Part shown: positions 26,306 through 34,621 of the stretch, one piece after another
How positions within the stretch are numbered: position 1 is the first letter of the stretch
Layout: each line of letters starts with the position of its first letter
Origin: Rhodobiaceae bacterium UBA7804
GTDB lineage: Bacteria > Pseudomonadota > Alphaproteobacteria > Parvibaculales > Parvibaculaceae
Length of the DNA: 64,000 bases
Assembly (NCBI GenBank): GCA_002480495.1
Contig: DLCG01000005.1
Span: 217,326 to 281,325 of the forward strand
Direction: 5' to 3'
Translations under genes and position numbers: made by a program
Notes under the pieces: model-generated
Seen by the model: only the letters and a program-made list of their open reading frames with translations
The model's database searches: none
What the model was told of the DNA's origin: nothing

Positions 26306-26390
26306 GGTTCCTGTAAGCGGGTTCCGCTGAATTCCCCGTGCCGGGCGAGATGAAGCCCGGCTGGCTCTGGCCGCCAAAACGGGAATTCGG

Positions 26391-28118
26391 ATGCCTCCAT
26401 CAAGCCTCTCGAAGGCTCTCTTCCAGCGGTTCGGCAACTTGCCGGTGCCGGCGGTGCATCCGCTCGTGCTCGCGCTCGCCGTCTCCTGCCTTTTCGTCCT
26501 CTTCTATAACGGGCAGCTCTGGTCCGCCGTTCTTGGCTGGTGGCCGGGCCGGTCGTTCCACGATCTCGCGTTTCTCGCGTCTATCGGGCTCTTCCTCGCG
26601 GTCGTCTTCAATCTCGTCCTGCAGTTCTTCGCCTTTCCGCGCCTGCTGAAGCCGGTTCTCATCGTCCTGATCCTGACGGCCGCTGGCGTTGCCTGGTTCG
26701 CCTCCTCCTATGGAGCGATGATGGACAGAACCATGATCGCGAATGTGATCGAGACGGACACACGCGAGGTGGGCGACCTCATGAGTTGGCGCTTCCTTCT
26801 CCATATGTCGCTTTACGGCGTTCTGCCTGCGGCTCTCGTCGCAATGGTGCCTCTCCGTCTCTCCGGCTTCCGGCGCGAGGCGCTATACCGGGGCGGCGCG
26901 GCTCTCGGCAGCGTGGCGCTTGTCGGGCTCATCGCGGTCTTCTTCTTTCAGGATTATGCGGTGCTCGTGCGTGGCCACCGCGAAGTTCGTTTCATGATCA
27001 ATCCGTCCGCCGCCGTCTATGCGACCGTCCGCTATGCGACGGCCGTACCGGAGGGGATGACGGCGACGTTCGAGCGCGTCGCGGTGCATGTCGAACGCGG
27101 ACCTCGCCCCGCCGGCATGGGCGGCAAGAAGACGGTTCTCGTCTTCGTTGTCGGCGAAACGGCGCGCGCCGACCATTTCTCGCTCAACGGATATGGCCGC
27201 GATACGAATCCCCAACTCGAAAAGCGCGGTGTCGTCAGTTTCGGCAATGTCTGGTCCTGCGGCACCTCGACGGCGGAATCCGTACCTTGCATGTTTTCCG
27301 ATCTGCCGCGTTCGCAATACTCATCCGGTCGGGCGGCGTTCCGCGAGAATCTTCTCGATATCCTCGTCCGCGCGGATGTCGACGTGCTCTGGCTCGAAAA
27401 CAATTCGAGCTGCAAGGGTGTCTGTGCCCGTGTGCCCGCCAGGACGACATGGGAAGCCGATGACAAGCGGTTCTGCACGGATGGCGAATGCCTCGACGAC
27501 CTTCTCATCGATCAGCTTCGACAGGCGATTTCGGCGAACAACGACCGGGATCTCGTCGTGGTGATGCATCAGATCGGTAGTCACGGGCCGTCATACTTCA
27601 AGCGCTACACGCAGGACTATCGCCGCTTTGCGCCGACTTGCGACACGAACCAGCTTCAGTCCTGTTCGCAGGAGCAGATCGTCAACACCTATGACGACTC
27701 GATTCTCTACACGGACCGCATTCTGGCGGAGACGATCGACGTTCTCGAAGATGCCTCCGGGCGCTTCAACACCGCGATGCTCTATGTCTCGGATCACGGC
27801 GAGTCCCTTGGCGAAAGCGGCATCTATCTCCATGGCATGCCCTACATGTTCGCTCCGGACACGCAGAAGCATGTCCCGATGGTGTTCTGGGCCTCGCCGG
27901 GTTATCGCAGGGCATCTTTTCTCGATATCGCCTGTGTCGGCACGGAATCGGGGAAGGAGTTCAGCCACGACAACCTCTTTCACTCCGTCCTCGGCATGTT
28001 CGATGTGCGCACGGATGTCTATCGTGCCGAACTCGACCTGCTCGCGCCCTGTCGTCAGGGCGCGGCGGTTGCTCACGCGGCGGGCCTCCCCGCCCCAGAC
28101 CAGGCGGCCCGCCCGTGA
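26391..28118 (+). CDS. eptA: Lipid A phosphoethanolamine transferase, EptA/MCR family
   Basis: The 575-residue protein has five N-terminal membrane helices and a periplasmic alkaline-phosphatase-fold domain from about residue 235. The catalytic features are all present: VGETARADHFS, the nucleophile motif CGTSTAESVPCMFS with the reacting threonine at about 294, HQIGSHGPSYFKRY and SDHGESLGE. Several paired Cys residues match the EptA/MCR disulfides. It moves phosphoethanolamine from phosphatidylethanolamine to lipid A phosphates, leaving diacylglycerol and reducing polymyxin binding. It follows the kinase by 85 bp with no obvious terminator, so the two-component system probably controls it. A transferase for another glycan is the alternative. 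Confidence 0.9.
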   Translation: MPPSSLSKALFQRFGNLPVPAVHPLVLALAVSCLFVLFYNGQLWSAVLGWWPGRSFHDLAFLASIGLFLAVVFNLVLQFFAFPRLLKPVLIVLILTAAGVAWFASSYGAMMDRTMIANVIETDTREVGDLMSWRFLLHMSLYGVLPAALVAMVPLRLSGFRREALYRGGAALGSVALVGLIAVFFFQDYAVLVRGHREVRFMINPSAAVYATVRYATAVPEGMTATFERVAVHVERGPRPAGMGGKKTVLVFVVGETARADHFSLNGYGRDTNPQLEKRGVVSFGNVWSCGTSTAESVPCMFSDLPRSQYSSGRAAFRENLLDILVRADVDVLWLENNSSCKGVCARVPARTTWEADDKRFCTDGECLDDLLIDQLRQAISANNDRDLVVVMHQIGSHGPSYFKRYTQDYRRFAPTCDTNQLQSCSQEQIVNTYDDSILYTDRILAETIDVLEDASGRFNTAMLYVSDHGESLGESGIYLHGMPYMFAPDTQKHVPMVFWASPGYRRASFLDIACVGTESGKEFSHDNLFHSVLGMFDVRTDVYRAELDLLAPCRQGAAVAHAAGLPAPDQAARP

Positions 28119-28831
28119 GCGATACCTCTCTTTCCGGTCTGCGCCGCAGCGCCCTTCGCTCGCCGGAAGTCGTATTCTCTCTCGGCGCGATTGCCATCTT
28201 CACGCTCTGGCCGCCCGTTCATGCGCTGGATCTCTGGCTTGAGGCGCCGTTCTTTCAGGCCGGCTCATGGTTCTTTCCGCCCGGCGATCGGGGGATCGCT
28301 TACTGGCTCCTTTACCGGGGGCCGAAGATCGCGCTCGTCGCAGCCGGCGTTTCTTCCCTTCTCTGGCTGATGTGGTGCGGGATCGCGAAGCGCTGGCGTC
28401 CCTTCCACACGCGCTTCCTGCTCGGCCTTCTTGTCCTCGGCTTCACGCCGCTTCTCGTCGGCCTTTTGAAGAACGCGACGGGTGTTTCCTGTCCGGTTCA
28501 GGAAACGATCTTTGCCGGTCCCTATGAGCATGTCGCGGTGTGGGACCGCATCTTCGATGTCGTTCAGTCCAATGAGCATCTGCGCTGCTGGCCTGCCGGG
28601 CATGCAGCCGCCGGATTTGGGCTCCTCGGGCTTCGTGTTCTTGCCCCTGCCGGTGCTCGCCTCTCCCTGCTCTGGCTTCTGCCCGGTCTGGCGGGCGGCT
28701 GGGTGCTCGGGCTCTACCAGATGGCCCGGGGACAACATTATCTGTCACATACCATCGTCACCATGGCGATCGCGCTTCTTCTCTCCGTACTCGCCTGCAT
28801 GATTCTCGACCGCATCGAGGATCGCGGTTGA
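28115..28831 (+). CDS. PAP2-family membrane phosphatase (lipid phosphatase)
   Basis: The 238-residue protein has about five membrane helices and the three PAP2 phosphatase motifs: KNATGVSCP in place of K-X6-RP, WPAGHAAAGF for PSGH and ARGQHYLSHTIVTM for the SR-X5-H motif. The family removes phosphate from lipid phosphates such as phosphatidic acid, PG-phosphate, undecaprenyl pyrophosphate or lipid A (LpxE/LpxF). The GTG start at 28115 overlaps the transferase stop (GTGA), so it is coupled to EptA. LpxE/F-like dephosphorylation of lipid A and recycling of lipid phosphate are both plausible. Confidence 0.85.
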   Translation: MSDTSLSGLRRSALRSPEVVFSLGAIAIFTLWPPVHALDLWLEAPFFQAGSWFFPPGDRGIAYWLLYRGPKIALVAAGVSSLLWLMWCGIAKRWRPFHTRFLLGLLVLGFTPLLVGLLKNATGVSCPVQETIFAGPYEHVAVWDRIFDVVQSNEHLRCWPAGHAAAGFGLLGLRVLAPAGARLSLLWLLPGLAGGWVLGLYQMARGQHYLSHTIVTMAIALLLSVLACMILDRIEDRG

Positions 28832-28881
28832 CCGGGGACAAGTTTTTCGGGCAAATCGAAACCTGCATGCGGAAAGCGTGT

Positions 28882-28910
28882 GTGACGTTTCGATGACGTT
28901 CGTGTGACAA
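28882..28910. promoter_or_regulatory. Second copy of the triple TGAC operator
   Basis: TGAC at 28883, 28894 and 28905 is again spaced by 11 bp. The first nine bases (GTGACGTTT), the middle ATGAC and the last TGTGACA are identical to the copy at 24126, and only the spacers differ. On the minus strand it reads TTGTCAC-N4-ACGTCAT-N4-ACGTCAC. It ends 21 bases before the TTG start of the diacylglycerol kinase, with GGATAT at 28918 as a possible -10 element. Confidence 0.65.
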
Positions 28911-28931
28911 CAGCCCCCGGATATCCCCGCT

Positions 28932-29813
28932 TTGGCGCTTCGCCGTTTCATTCACATCATCCTCAACCCGACCGCGGGCAGGCGTAACAGGCGCCTTCTG
29001 GACGATGTCGTTGGCCGCCTTCGTGCCGCCGGTGCGGATGTCACCATCGAGCTAACGGAGGCCGCGGGACACGCGACCGAACTTGCGCGTGCCGCTGCGC
29101 GGTCGGGCAATGCAGACGTCATCGTCGCTGCCGGAGGCGATGGCACGATCAATGAAGTGGCGCGCGGGTTGCTCGGGCAGGGCGTCCCTCTCGGCATCGT
29201 TCCTCTCGGCACGGCGAACGTACTTGCTATCGAGATCGGGCTTCCTCCGAGGGCGGAGGAAGTAGCCTCCATGCTGCTTGGCGGTCCCGCGGAACTCATC
29301 GGCACGGGGCTCGTTCAGAACGAGATCTTCCTGATGATGATCGGTATCGGCTTCGACGGCGAGATCGTGCATGGCATCGACCCGAAGCTGAAGCGGTTGT
29401 GGGGCAAGGGTGCCTTCATCTGGTCGGGTCTGAAGACATGGATGCGCGGCCCCGCGCATGACATTCGTCTTGTGGTGGATGGGCGCGAGAAACGCGCGGC
29501 CTGGGTCATCGTCACCAATGGCCGCCACTATGCAGGCCCATATATTCTGGCGCCGGAGGCGAACATCACGCAGCCGGGCCTTACGCTTTTCCTGTTCCGC
29601 AAGCCGTCGCGTTTCGCTTTCGCCGTTTATCTCGCGGCGCTCGGTCTCGGCGTCGTGCCGCGCCTCAAGAGTGTGGAGGTGCTGCCTGCACGCCACATCG
29701 ATGTGCTTGGTCCGGAAGGTCTTGCCGTCGAAGTGGATGGGGACGATCGCGGTTTCCTGCCGCAGACGATCGAGCGCGGCACGCAGTTCCTGCGAATGGT
29801 CGTTCCGGGCTAG
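28932..29813 (+). CDS. Diacylglycerol kinase, DagK/YegS family
   Basis: The 293-residue protein has the DAGK catalytic-domain motifs: ILNPTAGRRNRR near the N-terminus, AAGGDGTINEVARGL at about 66-80 with the GGDGT nucleotide site, and PLGTANVLA. It phosphorylates diacylglycerol or a related lipid to phosphatidic acid in the inner membrane. The only start that gives the full domain is TTG at 28932. No Shine-Dalgarno is visible and a possible -10 lies only about 10 bp upstream, so the mRNA may be leaderless. It would remove the diacylglycerol left by the EptA- and PlcP-like enzymes. It overlaps the convergent next gene by four bases (CTAG). Confidence 0.87.
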   Translation: MALRRFIHIILNPTAGRRNRRLLDDVVGRLRAAGADVTIELTEAAGHATELARAAARSGNADVIVAAGGDGTINEVARGLLGQGVPLGIVPLGTANVLAIEIGLPPRAEEVASMLLGGPAELIGTGLVQNEIFLMMIGIGFDGEIVHGIDPKLKRLWGKGAFIWSGLKTWMRGPAHDIRLVVDGREKRAAWVIVTNGRHYAGPYILAPEANITQPGLTLFLFRKPSRFAFAVYLAALGLGVVPRLKSVEVLPARHIDVLGPEGLAVEVDGDDRGFLPQTIERGTQFLRMVVPG

Positions 29814-31393
29814 GCGGCCTTCTCGTCGAAGCGCGGTCGGCCAATGCCGTTGCGTGATGGCAATTCCGAGATCGCACTCCAGCGCGCGTAGTATTCGGCC
29901 AGCGAAACGGAAACGCCGTCAGGTCCCATGATCCGGGCATGGGTACGTTTCAGCTTGCGCGGTTCGGCCACGCCGCATGAATGCGCGATGACGCAAACCT
30001 CATGCGTCACGCGCTCGGCATAGCGGCGCACGCGCTCCGCCTTGTCCGTCACGTCGAGTCCGCGCTGCAGGCGCTTGTTATGCGTCGTGATGCCGGTCGG
30101 GCATGTATTCTTGTTGCATTGAAGTGCCTGTATGCAGCCGAGCGAGAACATGTAGCCGCGCGCGGAGCAGACGAAGTCCGCGCCGACGCAGAGCGCCCAG
30201 GCAACTTCGGCGGGCGTGATGAGCTTGCCGCTTGCATTCACGCGAATGCGTGTCTTCAGCTTGTGGCGCTCCAGCGCGTCGCAGAGCATCGGCAGGCTCT
30301 CCCAGATGGGAAGACCCACATAATCGATGAGCGGCATGGGGGCTGCGCCCGTGCCGCCATCCGCACTGTCCACCGTAATGAAGTCCGGCGCATTCTCGAT
30401 GCCGCGCGCATTGATTTCTTCGCAGAGATCGTCTAGCCAGTCATAGGCGCCGAGCACCAGTTTGAAGCCCACGGGTTTTCCCGTTACCTCGCGCACATGG
30501 GAGATCATGTCGAGGAGGTCGGGAATGTTCTCCACCTCGGGATGGCGGTTCGGGCTGATCGAGTCCGTTCCTTCGGGAATGCCGCGAATATGCGCGATCT
30601 CCGGCGTCACTTTCGCGCCGGGCAGGATGCCGCCCTTGCCGGGCTTCGCGCCCTGGCTGAGCTTGATCTCGAACATTTTGATTTGCTCTATGGCGGCGAG
30701 TTCTTTCAGCTTCTCGTCGCACATGGCGCCGGTCGCATCGCGGCAGCCATATTTCGCGGTGCCGATCTGGAAAACGATGTCGGCGCCGCCTTCAAGGTGG
30801 AAGGGCGAGAGCCCGCCTTCGCCGGTGTTGAGCCAGACACCGGCCATGCGTGCACCGTTGGAAAGCGCGAGTACGGCGGGCTTCGATATCGCGCCGTAGC
30901 TCATGCCTGAAATATTGTAGAGCGACGCCGTGCGATAGGGTGTGCGCGCGTAAGGCCCGACCTCGATTACCGCCGTCTCGGCGGCATTCTGGTCGAGCGG
31001 TGGAAAGGGGCAGTTCGCGAAAGTAACCGTGCCCGCGGGACGGAGATCGCGCGTGGAGCCGAAGGCGACCGTCGTGTCGACGCCCTTCGCCGCGCGATAG
31101 ACCCATGCGCGTTGCGCGCGATTGAAGGGGAGCTCCTCGCGATCCATCGCGAAAAAGTACTGGCGGAAATATTCGCCCAGCGTTTCGAAGATATAGCGAA
31201 AGCGGCCGATGACCGGGTAGTTGCGGCGAACGGCGTGTTTCGTCTGTGTGCTGTCGATGACGTAGAGTGCGACGATGGCCAGCGCGAGGCAGCCGATGCC
31301 CATGATGAAGAGGGCCGAGAGGATGTCGACGATCTGCCAGAGAGCGGAGCCGTTAAGCGTGTCGGCGAGTTCCTTCAGTGTCGTTCCGAACAT
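29810..31393 (-). CDS. FMN-binding glutamate synthase-like protein (GltB central domains)
   Basis: The 527-residue protein starts with a membrane segment (about 20-45) and continues with the FMN/Fe-S glutamate-synthase fold. Diagnostic parts are ISGMSYGAISKPAVLALSNG, KLSQGAKPGKGGILPG and DGGTGAAPMPLIDYVG. A Cys cluster with spacing C-X5-C-X4-C (IQALQCNKNTCPTGITTHNK) sits in the iron-sulfur region. Archaeal-type and membrane-anchored versions exist; their substrate is not always glutamate. No GltD partner is near. Conserved single gene; the true activity is not certain. Confidence 0.88.
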   Translation of the reverse strand: MFGTTLKELADTLNGSALWQIVDILSALFIMGIGCLALAIVALYVIDSTQTKHAVRRNYPVIGRFRYIFETLGEYFRQYFFAMDREELPFNRAQRAWVYRAAKGVDTTVAFGSTRDLRPAGTVTFANCPFPPLDQNAAETAVIEVGPYARTPYRTASLYNISGMSYGAISKPAVLALSNGARMAGVWLNTGEGGLSPFHLEGGADIVFQIGTAKYGCRDATGAMCDEKLKELAAIEQIKMFEIKLSQGAKPGKGGILPGAKVTPEIAHIRGIPEGTDSISPNRHPEVENIPDLLDMISHVREVTGKPVGFKLVLGAYDWLDDLCEEINARGIENAPDFITVDSADGGTGAAPMPLIDYVGLPIWESLPMLCDALERHKLKTRIRVNASGKLITPAEVAWALCVGADFVCSARGYMFSLGCIQALQCNKNTCPTGITTHNKRLQRGLDVTDKAERVRRYAERVTHEVCVIAHSCGVAEPRKLKRTHARIMGPDGVSVSLAEYYARWSAISELPSRNGIGRPRFDEKAA

Positions 31394-31432
31394 CTGTGTC
31401 CCCCACCTTTGTTTCCCCCGCGCAGCCCGATC

Positions 31433-32371
31433 CTACGCGCCGGGTAGTGACGCTTCCGCGACAAGTGTCGGTCCGGCTGTTGCCTGTACGGGTTCGAGTA
31501 CACGCGGCTCGGGCCGTTCCGCCTTCATCGCGACTTCGGTTGGCGCATCGCCTTCCGCGATCGAGAGCCTAAGCCCTACGGCGGCGCTCGCCGTTTCGCG
31601 AACATTCTGTCCCGGCACCGGATCGAGCACTTTCGGCGCCGGACGATAGGCGATGGCGGGTGCGTCGGTGTTCGTCACGGACATAACTGCGGTCGCATGG
31701 CCCACCGACGGCTTCAATATGCCGGTGACGTCGACCCTCGGCTGAAGCGCGGCAAGGGAGCGGCTCACCACGCGCTCGCGTTCGTTCTGCCAGATGCGGA
31801 TCACGCGCGCGAAATAGCGATCGCCTTTCGACTCCGTCTGGGAGTGATAATCGGCAACGGCCTCCGGCCATGAGCGCGTTTGCTCGTGCAGACGCATCAG
31901 GAAGTCGGCGGCATAGGCGACATTGGTCATGGGATCGAAGCCGTCCTCGAGGCTCGCAAATGCCTTCGGGTGATAACGGAGGTTCACCTGCATGCAGCCG
32001 ATATCGATGGAACGCATGCCGCTCGCGAGCAGCGCACGCGTTTTCGCGACGGCATCGGCTTTCGTCTTGAAATAGTAGGCGCGGCCTTCGGCGTTGATGG
32101 TCCAGGGCCAGGCGCGTGTCTTGCGGGTTTTCGCGTCGTAGCGTCCGGACTCGGCCATCGCCACGGCGGCAAGAAGCGCGCGGGGGAGGTCGTTCTGCCG
32201 TTCGTGATGGATTGCGGCGTCTTCGCAGAGGAGCGCCGGATTCGCAGGGTCAGCCAGAAAGGTCTCCGGGGCAGCGTTTGCGCGGGAAGCGAGGGCGAGA
32301 AGTCCATACGCGATCACGCCGATGACGACGTGCCGTGCCGATGGTGACTTGTAGTCGCGTTGCGTCCTCAT
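31433..32371 (-). CDS. Exported lytic transglycosylase-like protein (SLT domain)
   Basis: The 312-residue protein has a signal peptide ending SRANA. An SLT-type lysozyme-like domain follows at about 45-190, with LLAAVAMAESGRYDAKTRKT (containing the catalytic Glu) and IDIGCMQVNLRYHPKAF as core motifs. The C-terminal third is low-complexity and rich in Ala, Pro and Val. Such enzymes open peptidoglycan, often for secretion or flagellar systems, none of which is nearby. The ATG at 32371 is preferred over 32404 because GGAAGGG lies just before it and the signal peptide then has normal length. Confidence 0.85.
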   Translation of the reverse strand: MRTQRDYKSPSARHVVIGVIAYGLLALASRANAAPETFLADPANPALLCEDAAIHHERQNDLPRALLAAVAMAESGRYDAKTRKTRAWPWTINAEGRAYYFKTKADAVAKTRALLASGMRSIDIGCMQVNLRYHPKAFASLEDGFDPMTNVAYAADFLMRLHEQTRSWPEAVADYHSQTESKGDRYFARVIRIWQNERERVVSRSLAALQPRVDVTGILKPSVGHATAVMSVTNTDAPAIAYRPAPKVLDPVPGQNVRETASAAVGLRLSIAEGDAPTEVAMKAERPEPRVLEPVQATAGPTLVAEASLPGA

Positions 32372-32404
32372 GGAGCCCTTCCAGCGATCGATGCCTGGGG
32401 TCAT

Positions 32405-32667
32405 CCTGAGGACAAGACATTAAAAAACCTTTTGGCTGTTTGAATTTAGGTGCGTTTGCCTTCCCTTCGGATGGGGAGCTGGATAAGGGTTTTCAGCGGG
32501 GGTGCGACTTTCTGTTGCGCTGCACATTTCGGCATATCAGATGCCCGACCTGTCCAAAAAAATCGCGTTGTGCCAATAAGTTGGGCGAAAATATCTTTTT
32601 GCTGCGCTGCGCAAGAAATTTGAAGTTCGGGCTTGATTTGTGTGCAGCGCAATGTCATCTTGTGCAT
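32405..32667. other. Intergenic stretch without recognised gene
   Basis: About 260 bp of clearly lower GC than its surroundings between the transglycosylase-like gene and the candidate small RNA. An open frame at 32440-32682 has no ribosome site, an odd Cys-rich composition and no continuity with any family, so it was not called. The stretch presumably holds the promoter of the lytic transglycosylase-like gene and of the candidate RNA. Confidence 0.5.
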
Positions 32668-32762
32668 CGCGGCATCGGTTGAGACTTTCTCCCCTTGCCG
32701 TAGCCCTTCCTGGGCGTTTCCTCCCTAAACTTGGGCCCTGGTTCGCCAGGGCCCCTTTTTTT
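32668..32762 (+). ncRNA. Candidate trans-acting small RNA with CCUCC motif
   Basis: A strong terminator (32733-32762) ends a plus-strand transcript where there is no coding gene. Ahead of it are a short hairpin (GCCC-N5-GGGC at 32703-32715) and a single-stranded TTTCCTCCCT at 32717-32726. Short hairpins plus an exposed anti-Shine-Dalgarno CCUCC and a terminator are the layout of alphaproteobacterial alpha-r and CCUCC-type small RNAs. The 5' end is inferred from a weak TTGATT-N17-CATCTT promoter and may be wrong. No family is assigned. Confidence 0.45.
32733..32762 (+). terminator. Strong Rho-independent terminator of the candidate sRNA
   Basis: Nine-base perfect arms GGGCCCTGG and CCAGGGCCC with a TTCG tetraloop are followed by C and seven T. 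The T run is on the plus strand, so it ends a plus-strand transcript and does not serve the minus-strand gene that ends at 32789. Confidence 0.85.
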
Positions 32763-32788
32763 GCGGAAATCAGCGGAAAATCAGGGTG

Positions 32789-33754
32789 TCAGAAGGCGGC
32801 GCCCCGGAGGCCCGCGCCAAGGGAGGACCAGTCGCGCTCCGCCATCTCGGTGGCGAATGCAGCCATGTCGTCACGCACCCGCACAAAATTCTCCGATCGC
32901 TCCAGCTTCCACTCGTCCATATAGAGGGCGCGGTTGATCTCTATCTGCAGGGCGTGAAGCCCCTGCGCGGGCCTGCCGTAATGCTCGGTGTTGAAGCCGC
33001 CGGCATAGGGATTGTTCCGCGCCACGCTGTAGCCGAGCCGCTTGAGAATCCTTTCCGCCTCCGCGGTGATGGGGGCGGCGCAGGACGTGCCGTAGCGATC
33101 TCCCAGCACGATGTCCGGCCTGTCGAAACCGTTGTCATCGTCGGCCGGTCCTCCGACCGAGGGCATGGAGTGGCAGTCGATCAGGATGGCGCAGCCAAAG
33201 CCCCTGATCGTCTGTTCGAGGAGTTCCCGGAGCGCCTCGTGAAAGGGCATGTAGAGATGCCTGATGCGCTGTTCGGCAACCGCGTATGAGAGAGGTTCCC
33301 GGTATATTTCTGCCGAGTCCGCCACAACGCGGGCAATCGTGCCAAGCCCGCCCGCCACGCGCAGGGAACGGGTGTTCACATGCGGAGGCAGGGGTTCCGC
33401 GAACATTGTGGGGTCGAGTTCGTAAGGCTCCCGATTCGCATCGAGATAGGCGCGGGGGAAGCGGGCATGCAGGAGGGGAGCTCCAAGCGGCACCACGCCG
33501 CCGAAAAGCTCCTCTACAAAGCAATCTTCCGAACGGCGCAGCGTGACCGGGTCGAGATTGGAGCCGCGAACGAAGTCTTCCGGATAGCAGCGCCCGCTAT
33601 GGGGTGAACTGAAAACGAAGGGAATCCCTTGCGATACCGGCCTTTCGATAATGACCGGGTGCTCGAAAAGGCTGGCCTCATCGATTCCCGAGGCGCCGGT
33701 AGGAACGCTCCGGGTTTCGTTCTTGTCCTCGGTCGTATCGGGGGCCAGATCCAT
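32789..33754 (-). CDS. N-formylglutamate amidohydrolase family protein
   Basis: The 321-residue protein has the FGase family layout: IPFVFSSPHSGRCYPEDF near the start, DANREPYELDPTMF, LIDCHSMPS as the metal and active-site motif, and HALQIEINRALYMDE near the end. The enzymes release formate from N-formylglutamate in histidine use, but alphaproteobacterial copies next to cpdR have no proven substrate. The start is uncertain. The ATG at 33754 was chosen, while in-frame ATG 33823 and TTG 33895 would add a low-complexity tail; none has a good ribosome site. Divergent from cpdR. Confidence 0.85.
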   Translation of the reverse strand: MDLAPDTTEDKNETRSVPTGASGIDEASLFEHPVIIERPVSQGIPFVFSSPHSGRCYPEDFVRGSNLDPVTLRRSEDCFVEELFGGVVPLGAPLLHARFPRAYLDANREPYELDPTMFAEPLPPHVNTRSLRVAGGLGTIARVVADSAEIYREPLSYAVAEQRIRHLYMPFHEALRELLEQTIRGFGCAILIDCHSMPSVGGPADDDNGFDRPDIVLGDRYGTSCAAPITAEAERILKRLGYSVARNNPYAGGFNTEHYGRPAQGLHALQIEINRALYMDEWKLERSENFVRVRDDMAAFATEMAERDWSSLGAGLRGAAF

Positions 33755-34040
33755 AGGGGGAGCTTCGCTGCCTGCCTTGTCGCTGTTCGGAGGCGCCGGA
33801 GCGCTTTCGGCAAAGCATAGCATGACGAGCGCGGGGTGACAGGGCGCTCGGCCAAAGAGGGCGCTGGGTGTGCGCTTGCGATCACGTTTGCGCAAATAGA
33901 ACCGGAAACAGCGCCATTCCCGGCCTGCTTCACATCCTGTTTACTCTTCACATCCTAGTGTGCGTTCATGGAATCGCAGGCGGCCGGAGCCGCGGCGAAA
34001 ACCGGAAAACGGGCAATCTGAAGACGATCGGGCTGGGCAA

Positions 34041-34403
34041 ATGGCACGAATTCTCCTTGCGGAAGACGATGAATCCATGCGCCGGTTTCTGGCCAAGGCA
34101 TTGGAGAATGCGGGTCATGAGGTGGTGGCCTGTGGCCGCGGCGATGCCGCTCACGATTGCCTCAGGGAGGATGTCTTCGACATCCTGCTGACCGATATCG
34201 TGATGCCGGAAATGGACGGTATCGAGCTGGCCCGGGTGGCCGCCGAGCTCGATCCGACGCTCAAGATCATGTTCATCACCGGCTTTGCGGCCGTGGCGCT
34301 CAATCCCGAGGTTTCGGCACCGCGCGACGCCAAGGTCCTGTCCAAACCCTTCCATCTGCGCGATCTCGTTGCCGAGGTGGACCGGCTGATGGCCGCCGCC
34401 TGA
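34041..34403 (+). CDS. cpdR: Single-domain response regulator CpdR
   Basis: The 120-residue receiver-only protein has the near-invariant CpdR opening (MARILLAEDDESMRRFLAKA), phospho-acceptor Asp-52 in LTDIVMPEMDG and the FITGFAAVALNP and VLSKPFHLRDLV segments. CpdR is phosphorylated through the CckA-ChpT relay. When unphosphorylated it primes ClpXP to degrade cell-cycle proteins such as CtrA regulators and PdeA. The protein ends in Ala-Ala, which in Caulobacter is needed for its own degradation. The ATG at 34041 gives the family start. Next to tRNA-Val, as in many Alphaproteobacteria. Confidence 0.96.
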   Translation: MARILLAEDDESMRRFLAKALENAGHEVVACGRGDAAHDCLREDVFDILLTDIVMPEMDGIELARVAAELDPTLKIMFITGFAAVALNPEVSAPRDAKVLSKPFHLRDLVAEVDRLMAAA

Positions 34404-34546
34404 GGCGGGCGGTTTCACGGGATCCGGCTGGCCGCTTCTGGCCCCGTTTCCGGCTTGTCTTTGCCCTTTATCCTCGTTATACGAACGGCCTCTGACCGGT
34501 TTCGGCCGGGGGGGCGCTTCGGCGCCAGACATCTCCTCGTGGCAAT

Positions 34547-34621
34547 GGGCGTGTAGCTCAGCGGGAGAGCACTTCGTTGACATCGAAGGGGTCACAGGTT
34601 CAATCCCTGTCACGCCCACCA
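34547..34621 (+). tRNA. tRNA-Val (GAC)
   Basis: A complete cloverleaf can be drawn. The acceptor stem GGGCGTG pairs with CACGCCC, the D arm is GCTC/GAGC, and the anticodon stem CTTCG/CGAAG has loop TTGACAT, so the anticodon is GAC. The T arm is ACAGG/CCTGT with TTCAATC. The CCA end is encoded at 34619-34621. Confidence 0.97.

Noticed and set aside
32440..32682. 80-codon frame before the sRNA terminator
   Set aside because: No ribosome site, many scattered Cys, no signal or domain; the terminator fits a small RNA better.
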